Source of the DNA: an uncultured Lachnospiraceae bacterium
GTDB taxonomy: Bacteria > Bacillota > Clostridia > Lachnospirales > Lachnospiraceae
Direction: 5' to 3'
DNA: 64,000 nt
Assembly: GCA_934351925.1 (NCBI GenBank)
Contig: CAKRJT010000001.1
Coordinates: 1 to 64,000 of the forward strand
Shown: positions 26,685 to 34,858 of the stretch, in pieces
How the letters are laid out: every line of letters starts with the position of its first letter
Numbering within the stretch: the stretch's first letter is position 1
Made by a program: the position numbers and the translations under genes
Notes under the pieces: generated by a model
Told to the model about the DNA's origin: nothing
The model's database searches: none
Seen by the model: only the letters and a program-made list of their open reading frames with translations

Positions 26685-27644
26685 ATGAATACTATCACAA
26701 TCAAAGTCGACCCTTCGGGAAAGGGTGATTTCACAACCATCAATGACGCCCTTGACTCCATTGAGTCCGTCAACGACAATATCCCCGTCAGAATCGAACT
26801 TGCACCGGGCGAATACTACGAAAGGCTTGAGATAATACGTCCGCATGTCACACTTGCCGGAGAAGATCCTGACACAACTTTCATAACACACAGTCTGTAT
26901 GCACTCATGCTGATGGAGGACGGAACCAAGCGCGGAACCTTCAGAAGCTACAGTGTCCTGATTGATGCAAATGACTTTACTGCCGAGAACATCACCTTCG
27001 AGAACGCTTCAGGTGACGGACGCGATGTAGGACAGGCTCTCGCAATCTACTCCGAAGGCGACATGGTCAAATATATCAACTGCTGTTTCCTTGGCTGTCA
27101 GGACACGATTTTTACAGGGCCTCTGCCTCCTACCGAATTAAAACCGGGCGGCTTTGTGGGACCTAAGCAATTCGCCCCGAGAATTAACGGAAGGCAGTAC
27201 TACAAAGACTGTTTTATCCGCGGTGACGTGGACTTCATATTCGGAAGCGCTACAGCCTACTTCGAGAACTGCGAAATCTTCTCCAACAACCGCGGCACGG
27301 AGATTAACGGCTATGTCACGGCTCCATCAACACCTGAGGGACAGGAATACGGCTATGTATTCGAGAGCTGCCATTTCACAAGCAACTGTCCTCCTGACTC
27401 AGTATACCTTGGCCGTCCATGGCGCGACTACGCGAAAGCCGTATTTCTAAACTGTGAGATGGATGCACACATAAGACATGAGGGCTTCCACGACTGGAAC
27501 AAGCAGAACTCGCACGAGACGGCTTACTGGGCTGAGTACAACAGCACGGGGGAGGGCTCAAAGGGCGAGCGCGCACCGTGGGTTCACAGACTCACCGACG
27601 ACGAGGCTTCACACTACAGCCGCAAAAACGTTCTCGGATTTTAA
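26685..27644 (+). CDS. Pectin methylesterase, CE8 family
   Basis: Removes methyl esters from homogalacturonan so that it can be hydrolysed. The 319-residue beta-helix protein has all CE8 catalytic motifs: GQALA (Gln117), GCQDTIF (Gln139, Asp140), VDFIFGSA (Asp183) and LGRPW (Arg244, Trp246). No signal peptide is present, matching the divergent polygalacturonase; together they suggest import of methylated oligogalacturonides followed by intracellular processing. nrdG follows after 12 bases. Confidence 0.93.
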   Translation: MNTITIKVDPSGKGDFTTINDALDSIESVNDNIPVRIELAPGEYYERLEIIRPHVTLAGEDPDTTFITHSLYALMLMEDGTKRGTFRSYSVLIDANDFTAENITFENASGDGRDVGQALAIYSEGDMVKYINCCFLGCQDTIFTGPLPPTELKPGGFVGPKQFAPRINGRQYYKDCFIRGDVDFIFGSATAYFENCEIFSNNRGTEINGYVTAPSTPEGQEYGYVFESCHFTSNCPPDSVYLGRPWRDYAKAVFLNCEMDAHIRHEGFHDWNKQNSHETAYWAEYNSTGEGSKGERAPWVHRLTDDEASHYSRKNVLGF

Positions 27645-27656
27645 GGGAGTGAATTT

Positions 27657-28181
27657 ATGAATTATGCAGAAATCAAAAATGTAGATATTGCAAATGGTCC
27701 CGGTGTCAGGATTTCACTCTTTGTGAGCGGATGTCCGCACCACTGCAAGGGCTGTTTTAACGAAGTGACATGGGATTTCACCTACGGAAAGCCTTACACC
27801 CGCGAGACAATCGATTATATCCTGAAGCTTTTAAGTCCTGACTATATAAGAGGAATTACCTTTCTTGGCGGTGAACCGATGGCTCCCGCAAATCAGGGCG
27901 AGGTTCTTAATACAATGCGGCAGATTAAAGAGCACTATCCCGGCAAGGATATCTGGCTGTACACCGGATATCTTTTTGATACCGACATTATCGGAAAGAT
28001 GGTCGATACTCTGCCGCACACACGCGAAATTCTCTCCTACATTGATGTAATGGTCGACGGCCCTTTTATCGAGGAGAAAAAAAATCTGAATCTGCAGTTT
28101 CGCGGCTCGGAAAACCAGAGAATAATCGACATGAAGAGAACACTCGCAGACGGACATATTGTCCTGCTGACTGAACAATGA
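27657..28181 (+). CDS. nrdG: Anaerobic ribonucleotide reductase activase NrdG
   Basis: Radical-SAM enzyme that makes the glycyl radical on NrdD for anaerobic dNTP synthesis. The 174-residue protein has the cluster motif CPHHCKGC near residue 30 and GGEPM. Its partner gene nrdD is not adjacent, which is unusual since the two are often side by side; instead nrdG follows the pectin methylesterase by 12 bases and probably shares its transcript. GGGAG precedes the ATG. Confidence 0.93.
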   Translation: MNYAEIKNVDIANGPGVRISLFVSGCPHHCKGCFNEVTWDFTYGKPYTRETIDYILKLLSPDYIRGITFLGGEPMAPANQGEVLNTMRQIKEHYPGKDIWLYTGYLFDTDIIGKMVDTLPHTREILSYIDVMVDGPFIEEKKNLNLQFRGSENQRIIDMKRTLADGHIVLLTEQ

Positions 28182-28189
28182 CAACTCTA

Positions 28190-28222
28190 AACAGGCGCGC
28201 CTATGCAGGCTGCGCCTGTTTC
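28190..28222 (+). terminator. Terminator after nrdG
   Basis: AACAGGCGCG and GCGCCTGTTT form a strong stem nine bases after the nrdG stop codon, ending in TTT. Confidence 0.75.
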
Positions 28223-28251
28223 ATTGTGTTAAACATCCTTTAACACGCAAA

Positions 28252-28277
28252 AGACCTCGAGGAAAGCCTCAAGGTCT
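28252..28277 (-). terminator. Terminator after tRNA-Leu
   Basis: On the minus strand, AGACCTTGAGG/CCTCGAGGTCT around TTT, followed by TTTTGC, eight bases after the tRNA 3' end. Confidence 0.8.
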
Positions 28278-28285
28278 CAACTCAG

Positions 28286-28370
28286 TGCAGTCGGCGGGAC
28301 TTGAACCCGCACCCAAGCAATATGGACTAGATCCTTAGTCTAGCGCGTATGCCAATTCCGCCACGACTGC
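28286..28370 (-). tRNA. tRNA-Leu (AAG)
   Basis: An 85-base cloverleaf with a long variable arm, as in class II tRNAs. Acceptor arms GCAGTCG/CGACTGC, anticodon stem CTAGA/TCTAG with loop CTAAGGA, so anticodon AAG; T arm GGTTCAAGTCC. No CCA encoded. A34 outside tRNA-Arg(ACG) implies use of unmodified A or inosine at the wobble position to read CUU. Confidence 0.93.
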
Positions 28371-28576
28371 ATGCTATGTACTTGCCATTGTGACTCTTGT
28401 GTGTCACAACAAAATGTATATTATCACATGTCTTTTGAAATTGCAAGCATTTTTTTGAAAATTTTAAATTATTTTGTTTTTTCTTTTCCTTTTTCGCTTT
28501 CTCATTTATAATATAGTGTAGGTGTCAAAATTGTTTTTGGCACTCACACAATATTATATAAGGAACCGAGGATTTT

Positions 28577-29023
28577 ATGAACAACATTCAAATTAAAGTC
28601 AAAAAACTTAAACCCAATGCAATCATGCCAACCCGCGGCACGGAATACGCTGCCGGAGCTGACTTATATGCCTGCATAGACAGCCCTGTTATCATTGCCC
28701 CACATGAAACTGTTATGATAGGTACAGGTCTTGCAATGGAGATACCGGAAGGCTATGCAGGACTTATATATCCAAGAAGCGGCATCGCCTCCAAGCGCGG
28801 GCTTGCGCCTGCCAACAAGGTCGGCGTTGTAGACCCTGACTACCGCGGCGAATTCATGGCAGCTATGCATAACCACTCCTCCAAGCCCGCTTCTATCGAA
28901 CCGGGTGAGCGGATAGTGCAGCTTGTCATCACTCCATTCCTCACCGCTGATTTTTCCGAGACGGATGAACTGTCAGACACAGTGCGCGGCGAGGGCGGTT
29001 TCGGTTCCACCGGCGTGCGCTAG
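28577..29023 (+). CDS. dut: dUTP diphosphatase
   Basis: Hydrolyses dUTP to dUMP, keeping uracil out of DNA and feeding dTMP synthesis. The 148-residue trimeric-type protein shows motif 1 (AAGADLYA), motif 3 (PRSGIASKRGL ... NKVGVVDPDYRGE) and the C-terminal motif 5 (RGEGGFGSTG). GGAACCGAGG precedes the ATG. Its leader carries a hairpin (GGTGTCAAAA/TTTTTGGCACTC, about 28517-28553) of unknown role. It stands alone. Confidence 0.97.
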   Translation: MNNIQIKVKKLKPNAIMPTRGTEYAAGADLYACIDSPVIIAPHETVMIGTGLAMEIPEGYAGLIYPRSGIASKRGLAPANKVGVVDPDYRGEFMAAMHNHSSKPASIEPGERIVQLVITPFLTADFSETDELSDTVRGEGGFGSTGVR

Positions 29024-29066
29024 ACATCCGAAAATATGCACATCCTTCTGTCCGGTTTATGCAAAT

Positions 29067-29130
29067 AAAAGCTGTAATGTCAGCACATGGCGGTTTTATC
29101 CTTCCGCCATGCACATTCATTACAGCTTTT
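29067..29130. terminator. Bidirectional terminator between dut and chemoreceptor gene
   Basis: AAAAGCTGTAATG and CATTACAGCTTTT frame an inner GCATGGCGG/CCGCCATGC-type stem, with A- and T-runs on both sides, serving two convergent genes. Confidence 0.85.
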
Positions 29131-29133
29131 TAA

Positions 29134-31224
29134 TTATTCCAGATGAAACTGCTCCACAATTTTCCTGAGCTCTTCAATGGACTGCCGGCATTCCTTGAGC
29201 CTTTCGCAGCCCTCCGCAGTAATCTCCTGCGTCTTGCCCGACTTCTCGGCGATATCATTAATTCCCGCTGACGACTGTGCCATCATGCTGTTGATGCCTG
29301 ATGCAGCACCCGATATCTGCTCTATAAGTGCCTCAAGTTCCTGCATGGCTTCCTTAGTCTGACTCATAACCGTCTTAAACTCTCCGGCATCCTGTCTGTA
29401 CTCAGCACCAGCCTTCTTAAAGTTCTCATAATCTCCGACAACGGTATTTTCCACAAAATCCATTATGGTAGATATACATTCCGTCAGATTGTTCACTGCA
29501 AGATTGACTTCACCGACAATTTCATTAATGTTGTCCACACTGTGAAGCGTCTGTGATGCCAGTGTTCCTATCTCCGATGCTACAACCGCAAATCCTCTGC
29601 CGGCATCGCCTGCTCTTGCCGCCTCTATACTTGCATTTAATGCAAGAAGATTCGTCTGTGAGGAGATGTCCTTGATATCCTTTGTCAGCTCATTTATACG
29701 GGCGACAGCCTTAGACTGCTCTATCGCCTCATTAGTTTTGTCCTTAATCTTAGAATATACCTCATCAACCTTGCTGCTCGAAGCAACACTTGTCTCCTCC
29801 ATGGCGACTGCACGTTCCTGTATAAGCTGCGAATTCTTTTCGCCCTCAACCGCAAGTCTGTATACTGAAGCAGAGCTCTTCTTTACTTCTTCAATATTTT
29901 TTGAGATATTCTCGGTATTGTCTGTCGTCTCCTGCATGCCCGCAGCCAACTGCTGTGTCGCTGCCGAATTATCCATCGCATGGTCGCTGTTGGCCTTCAT
30001 AATGTCATCAAGCCCGGATACGTTCTCAACAATCGTAGAATTAGCCTTTTCAAGTCTCGCCATTATATCTCTTAGTACTTCTCTCATCTCATGTACCGAG
30101 GTCGCCATGACACCGATCTCATCCTTCTGCTTTCTAAGCTTCTTTCCCATCTGCGTAGGCGTAAAATCAAGTCTTGATGTCTGCTGTATTATATCAGTCA
30201 CACATCTTATAGGCTTTGAAATCATATTGCCTATCACAATGCCTATCACGGCAGAAACGATAAGCGCAAGTACAAGCGCTCCTAAGATAAGCCCGACAAG
30301 CCTGTTGGCATCCGCAAAAATCTCCTTGTCAGGAGCCGTCAGCACAAGCTTCATTCCATTGTCGAGGTCAAAATAGAAAAGCTGATTCTTCACATTCTGA
30401 TATGTGTACAGATATCCATTACCCTGTCTCGAACTGTCATTCAAAACGCTCGCTATATCGGATAATGAGCTGTCAAGCTCTGCCATGTTCAGCGACTGTG
30501 TAATATACTTATGGTGCATAAGTTCGCCGTCAGCATTTGTAAGAAATGCGTAGCCTGTGTCGTAAATGGATATAGCATCTACATTATTCGTTATCATAGA
30601 AAAATCGATATCCATTCCCACAATACCTATTGAGGTTCCGTTAGACGCATACAGCGGCACAACATAGGATATCATGTACACATTAATATTCTCATTAAGA
30701 TACGGATCCATCCACAAAGGCTGTCCCGCCTTGACAGGCCGATAATACCAGCCCACATGTGCATCGTCGTTCTCGTCATACATCGAGAAGTCCGTCGGTG
30801 TAAGCAGCGTAAACTCATCTTTTGTCGAGTTTCTTGACAGGAATATACCTGATGTCGGATTGGAATACTGAGGATTGTACCTGATATACGCCGTAACCGC
30901 ACCATCCGTGTGGGAAGCAAAGTTGACAGCCTCCGCCGTAATCTTCTGCGTATATACATCCGCATATGCCTTGCTCCTTACAAATGCATCAAAATCAAAA
31001 TCATCGCTCACCGCATCGCTTAGTGTATTCACCGACTGCTCAATCTGTGAAATTATACTGTTTATGCGCTCAGCATAAAGCTCGCCTTCTCTCCTTGCCC
31101 TCTCTTTCGAATCCCTTGATGCCATCTGCGACGAATTGACCATCGCAAGTGTGCCTATTACCGAAGCTGTAAGAAGTGAACACAACAAAATACTCATAAT
31201 AATCTTTGTCCGTATTGTTTTCAT
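29134..31224 (-). CDS. Methyl-accepting chemotaxis protein, dCache type
   Basis: Membrane chemoreceptor of 696 residues: first membrane segment at about 8-30, a large extracellular double-Cache sensor (about 40-300, with VGWYYRPVKAGQPLW), a second membrane segment (LVGLILGALVLALIVSAVIG), HAMP, and the cytoplasmic signalling coil with the intact tip NLLALNASIEAARAGDAGRG. dCache domains usually bind amino acids or small organics; the ligand is unknown. No CheR-docking pentapeptide is seen at the C-terminus. It is the intact counterpart of the broken receptor at 1582-2398. Confidence 0.95.
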   Translation of the reverse strand: MKTIRTKIIMSILLCSLLTASVIGTLAMVNSSQMASRDSKERARREGELYAERINSIISQIEQSVNTLSDAVSDDFDFDAFVRSKAYADVYTQKITAEAVNFASHTDGAVTAYIRYNPQYSNPTSGIFLSRNSTKDEFTLLTPTDFSMYDENDDAHVGWYYRPVKAGQPLWMDPYLNENINVYMISYVVPLYASNGTSIGIVGMDIDFSMITNNVDAISIYDTGYAFLTNADGELMHHKYITQSLNMAELDSSLSDIASVLNDSSRQGNGYLYTYQNVKNQLFYFDLDNGMKLVLTAPDKEIFADANRLVGLILGALVLALIVSAVIGIVIGNMISKPIRCVTDIIQQTSRLDFTPTQMGKKLRKQKDEIGVMATSVHEMREVLRDIMARLEKANSTIVENVSGLDDIMKANSDHAMDNSAATQQLAAGMQETTDNTENISKNIEEVKKSSASVYRLAVEGEKNSQLIQERAVAMEETSVASSSKVDEVYSKIKDKTNEAIEQSKAVARINELTKDIKDISSQTNLLALNASIEAARAGDAGRGFAVVASEIGTLASQTLHSVDNINEIVGEVNLAVNNLTECISTIMDFVENTVVGDYENFKKAGAEYRQDAGEFKTVMSQTKEAMQELEALIEQISGAASGINSMMAQSSAGINDIAEKSGKTQEITAEGCERLKECRQSIEELRKIVEQFHLE

Positions 31225-31315
31225 AGTCTGCCTCCGTATTCAGTTATTATCATGTTCATTGTATATACAATTTTACTCCCACGCAAAATAAACTGTCAAC
31301 ACATATCTGCTATAT

Positions 31316-32989
31316 TTATTTATTAGACTGTATAGGTATAATTCTCCCTGTCTCCGCCATAGTTCTGTGTGAGATTGAGAGCACCGTTCTGTCCTTTGAC
31401 ACCCTCTTTAACGCCTGAAGAACTGTTTTCTCAGTCTCGGCATCAAGGTTAGCTGTTATCTCATCGAGCAGAAGCAGCTCCGGCTCTGCCGCTGCCGCCC
31501 TCGCGATCGATAGAAGCTGCCACTGCCCCTGCGAGAAAAGCTTGGGCATACACATTGTATCATAACCTTTCTCAAGCTTCATTATGGTCTCATCAAGTCC
31601 TGTAAGTGTTGCCGCTGCCCTTACCTCCTCATCCGATATCGACTCATCAAAAAGTGTTATCTGATCCTTTACCGTTCCGGGCACCATATGGAACGACTGC
31701 TCCACATAGCCGAACAGATGCCTCCTTTCGCCGTCCCTTATGCTGACCGCCGGAATACCGTTTATCAGCACACTTCCGCTCTGAGGCTCATACAAGCCTA
31801 GCAGCAGCTTGAATATCGTGCTCTTACCCGCACCGGTTCTTCCCGCGAGCGTCACCTGCTCTCCCTTATTTACCGCAAAGCTGACATTGTCCAGAACCAC
31901 ATGCTCATCATAGCCGAAGGTGACATTCCTAAGTTCAACGACAGGCTGATTATTTTTTCTGTCAGGACCGGCATCATAAGCCCTATCCGTTTCCTTTTTC
32001 TCAGGCAGCAAGAGGAACTCGTTTATTCTCTTAATGCCCGCGAGTGCAGACTGTATGGTCTGTATCTCCATTCCAAGACTCTCCACAGGTGAAAAAATCT
32101 CAGATATATAGTTGATTACCGCAACCGCAGTACCTGCCGACATTCCGAAGAACGCTAGCACCTTCGTGTTCCCCGATGCAGACAAAAGCATGACAACAGC
32201 CACCACAGCCGCATTGAGTATCAGTATGACGGGGGAATATATCGCATCGTAGAAATTGGTCTTTTCCATGGCGTAATAGCTCTGCCCTATATATTCGTCA
32301 TATTTTTCTTCCATATAATGTTCCTTCATAAGGCAGTGTATCGTCCTTATATTGTGAAGCGTCTCCGGCACATGTCCCGATGCCCTGCCGACAGCCTTTC
32401 TGTTCTCAAGCTGTGAAGCGAACATGTTCTTCTGCACATACCTTGTAAATAAGAACAGCACCGGAAGCAGAATAAGAAGCACTATTGCAAGCCCCATATT
32501 TTTCAACCGGATGACAACGAGAATACTTATAATCCTGCACGCATCCGCGAACATGCTTACAATTCCCGAAGTAAACAGATTTTCAACCGTGTCGACATCA
32601 CCGACAAATCTTGACACCAGATTGCCCGGCTCCTGCCTGTTGAGCTCATCTGCCGTAAGCTTAATCATTTTCTCCATGAGCCTGCTTCTGACGGCATGTG
32701 TTATCTTCTGACCAAACACGGTCAAAAGTCCCTCCCTCGCCGACTCCATAATACCCGTGAGCGCAAGCATCGAAAAATACAGAACAACCATATGAAGCGG
32801 AAGGTTTTTTCCTGTTGTGAGTGTGTCGACTATGTTCCCAAGTATAAGCGGCGGAAGAAGTGCCAGCACGACAGCTCCGACAACGGCTGTTACTATGCCT
32901 GCAGAGAGGAAACCATATCGCGCCGCAGTATGTAAAATGATACCTCCGACATGCCCGAGCTTCTTGTTTTCATTCGTGTTAAGCTTCAT
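31316..32989 (-). CDS. ABC exporter half-transporter, second subunit
   Basis: A 557-residue exporter half: six membrane segments in the first 320 residues, then an ATPase with Walker A AGRTGAGKST, a non-standard signature LFSQGQ in place of LSGGQ, and a standard Walker B LLLLDEITANLD with the catalytic Glu. I start at MKLNTNENKK, eight bases after AGGAGGGAGG; it overlaps the upstream subunit by 11 bases. Together they form a heterodimer with one degenerate ATP site. Substrate unknown; drugs, lipids or peptides are typical. Confidence 0.9.
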   Translation of the reverse strand: MKLNTNENKKLGHVGGIILHTAARYGFLSAGIVTAVVGAVVLALLPPLILGNIVDTLTTGKNLPLHMVVLYFSMLALTGIMESAREGLLTVFGQKITHAVRSRLMEKMIKLTADELNRQEPGNLVSRFVGDVDTVENLFTSGIVSMFADACRIISILVVIRLKNMGLAIVLLILLPVLFLFTRYVQKNMFASQLENRKAVGRASGHVPETLHNIRTIHCLMKEHYMEEKYDEYIGQSYYAMEKTNFYDAIYSPVILILNAAVVAVVMLLSASGNTKVLAFFGMSAGTAVAVINYISEIFSPVESLGMEIQTIQSALAGIKRINEFLLLPEKKETDRAYDAGPDRKNNQPVVELRNVTFGYDEHVVLDNVSFAVNKGEQVTLAGRTGAGKSTIFKLLLGLYEPQSGSVLINGIPAVSIRDGERRHLFGYVEQSFHMVPGTVKDQITLFDESISDEEVRAAATLTGLDETIMKLEKGYDTMCMPKLFSQGQWQLLSIARAAAAEPELLLLDEITANLDAETEKTVLQALKRVSKDRTVLSISHRTMAETGRIIPIQSNK

Positions 32990-34760
32990 CTGCGATACCT
33001 CCCTCCTGGTCGTAGTAAAGCCTTGCATATTCAGGAACCCTGCTCACAAGCTCGGCATGTGTACCAATCTCTGCCCTGCCGTTTTCGAGCCATATAACTT
33101 TGTCCATCTCAGGAAACATGTACAGCCTGTGGGATATTAGAAATACTATTGTCTCACCGGATATTCTCCTTAGGTTGTCATAAACCTGCTTCTCCGTGTT
33201 CTTGTCGAGTGCCGAGAACGGATCATCCAGAACCATAATCGGTTTCTTATGGCAGATAGTTCTCGCAAGGGCAAGTCTCTGCGCCTGGCCTCCTGACAGT
33301 CTCACGCCTCCCGTTCCAACCATCGTGTCGGCTCCATTCTCCATGTCCGCCACCTCATCATCAAAGCATACATCTCTCAAAAGCCCGTCCACATCGCTGT
33401 TGTCTCCGAGAAGGATATTGTTCCTTATCGTGTCGGCAAACAGCTCCGTGTCATGTCCAAGATACCCAACCAGACCGGCGCGCTCCTTCGCATCAAGCCG
33501 CGCCAGCTCCCTGCCGTCAGCCTTGATGCTGCCGTCGTATATATACTCGCATAAAAATGTCTTTCCAAGCGTCGACTTTCCGCACGCCACCGGTCCCGTT
33601 ATTCCTATTATCTGTCCCTTCTCTGCCTTAAATGATATTCCCTCAAATATCTTCTCATTGTCAGGCGCATCCGGATAGCCAAATCCGAGATTATCTACCT
33701 CGAGCTCTCCGACCTTGTTTAAGCAGGTTTCGTCATCAGCTTCCCTGTCCGCCTCAGTGCTCTCGTTCTTCATAAGCGGCTTAATTCTCTTCCAGGATAC
33801 CTGTGCCTTGTGTACGGCATTAAAAAGCTTCGCCGCCTTCGACGATTTCACCGACAGCTTGGTAAAGCAGGAGAGGAAGGTCGTGAATGCCGCGATATCC
33901 CAGAGTCTCCAGCCGTCACCAAGAACATTTTTTCCGCCGAAATAGATGATAAATATTACTCCGATCATGGAAATCACCCTGTACAGCGGTGTCATCATGG
34001 TATTCCAGATATTCGCTTCAACTGCCGCCTTCTCATACGCCGACAGTTTCTTCTCGTAGTCTCCTCTTCTCTCCTCCTCGCAGCCAAACACGCGGTAGGT
34101 TATGGCATTGGATGCCCTGTCAAGCGTGGCATCGCTCAGCACTCCGGACTGCCTCTTGTATGCCACACCCGTGCGCTGAACCACAACCTTCAGTTTCTCG
34201 GCTGCCACATACGAAACCGGCGGAAAGAGGAGGCTTATGATTGCGAGTCTCCAGTCGTACCACAGGAGTATTCCCATATAAGCCAAAAGTGCAGCTCCCG
34301 TGTCAAAAACCTCCGTAGTAAACTTTCTCATTCCCTCGGCACAGTCATCGACATCGAGGATTGCCTTGGTCATCATGCTTCCGACGCCCTCCTCATTAAT
34401 CTCCTGCCTGCTCTTTCTTACAAGGCTTCCGTACAGAACCTGCTTCATTCTTCTATTGACATTGTTGGCAAAACGCCGCACATAGAAACGCTTGACATAC
34501 CTTGATGCCTGCACTATTCCCGTCACAATGACATAGGAGGACACAAGGGTAAGCATATCGTAAAAGCCCTTCCTGCCTCCAAGGATATCCACAAGACAGC
34601 CCGTCATAAGCCCCTCAAACCACGGTCCCGCCAAAAGACCAAGATTGTAAACAAGTCCCGACACCGTCACAACGGTGAGCACTCCCCACTCCATCTTAAA
34701 ATACGAACCTATTCTGTCCGCCTTAAAATTGCCTGCATTAAGATTTTCCTTTTTCTTCAT
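32979..34760 (-). CDS. ABC exporter half-transporter, first subunit
   Basis: A 593-residue exporter half with six membrane segments and an ATPase: Walker A GPVACGKST, normal signature RLSGGQAQRL, but Walker B VLDDPFSALD has Asp where the catalytic Glu should be. The degenerate site is thus built from this Walker B and the altered signature of the partner, as in known heterodimeric exporters such as TM287/288. The start MKKKENLNAGN follows AAAGGA; an upstream ATG lies inside the terminator hairpin and is not used. Confidence 0.9.
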   Translation of the reverse strand: MKKKENLNAGNFKADRIGSYFKMEWGVLTVVTVSGLVYNLGLLAGPWFEGLMTGCLVDILGGRKGFYDMLTLVSSYVIVTGIVQASRYVKRFYVRRFANNVNRRMKQVLYGSLVRKSRQEINEEGVGSMMTKAILDVDDCAEGMRKFTTEVFDTGAALLAYMGILLWYDWRLAIISLLFPPVSYVAAEKLKVVVQRTGVAYKRQSGVLSDATLDRASNAITYRVFGCEEERRGDYEKKLSAYEKAAVEANIWNTMMTPLYRVISMIGVIFIIYFGGKNVLGDGWRLWDIAAFTTFLSCFTKLSVKSSKAAKLFNAVHKAQVSWKRIKPLMKNESTEADREADDETCLNKVGELEVDNLGFGYPDAPDNEKIFEGISFKAEKGQIIGITGPVACGKSTLGKTFLCEYIYDGSIKADGRELARLDAKERAGLVGYLGHDTELFADTIRNNILLGDNSDVDGLLRDVCFDDEVADMENGADTMVGTGGVRLSGGQAQRLALARTICHKKPIMVLDDPFSALDKNTEKQVYDNLRRISGETIVFLISHRLYMFPEMDKVIWLENGRAEIGTHAELVSRVPEYARLYYDQEGGIADEA

Positions 34761-34780
34761 AGCTGTTTTGTCCTTTACGC

Positions 34781-34827
34781 AAAAAAGATGTACTATCAAC
34801 CAAACAGATGATAGTACATCTTTTTTT
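34781..34827. terminator. Terminator between htpG and ABC exporter genes
   Basis: An 18-bp perfect stem, AAAAAAGATGTACTATCA with TGATAGTACATCTTTTTT, around a 10-base loop, with A/T runs at both ends. It ends htpG transcription before the exporter operon. Confidence 0.9.
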
Positions 34828-34858
34828 CTGTGTCAATACACGCCATGACACATATTAT

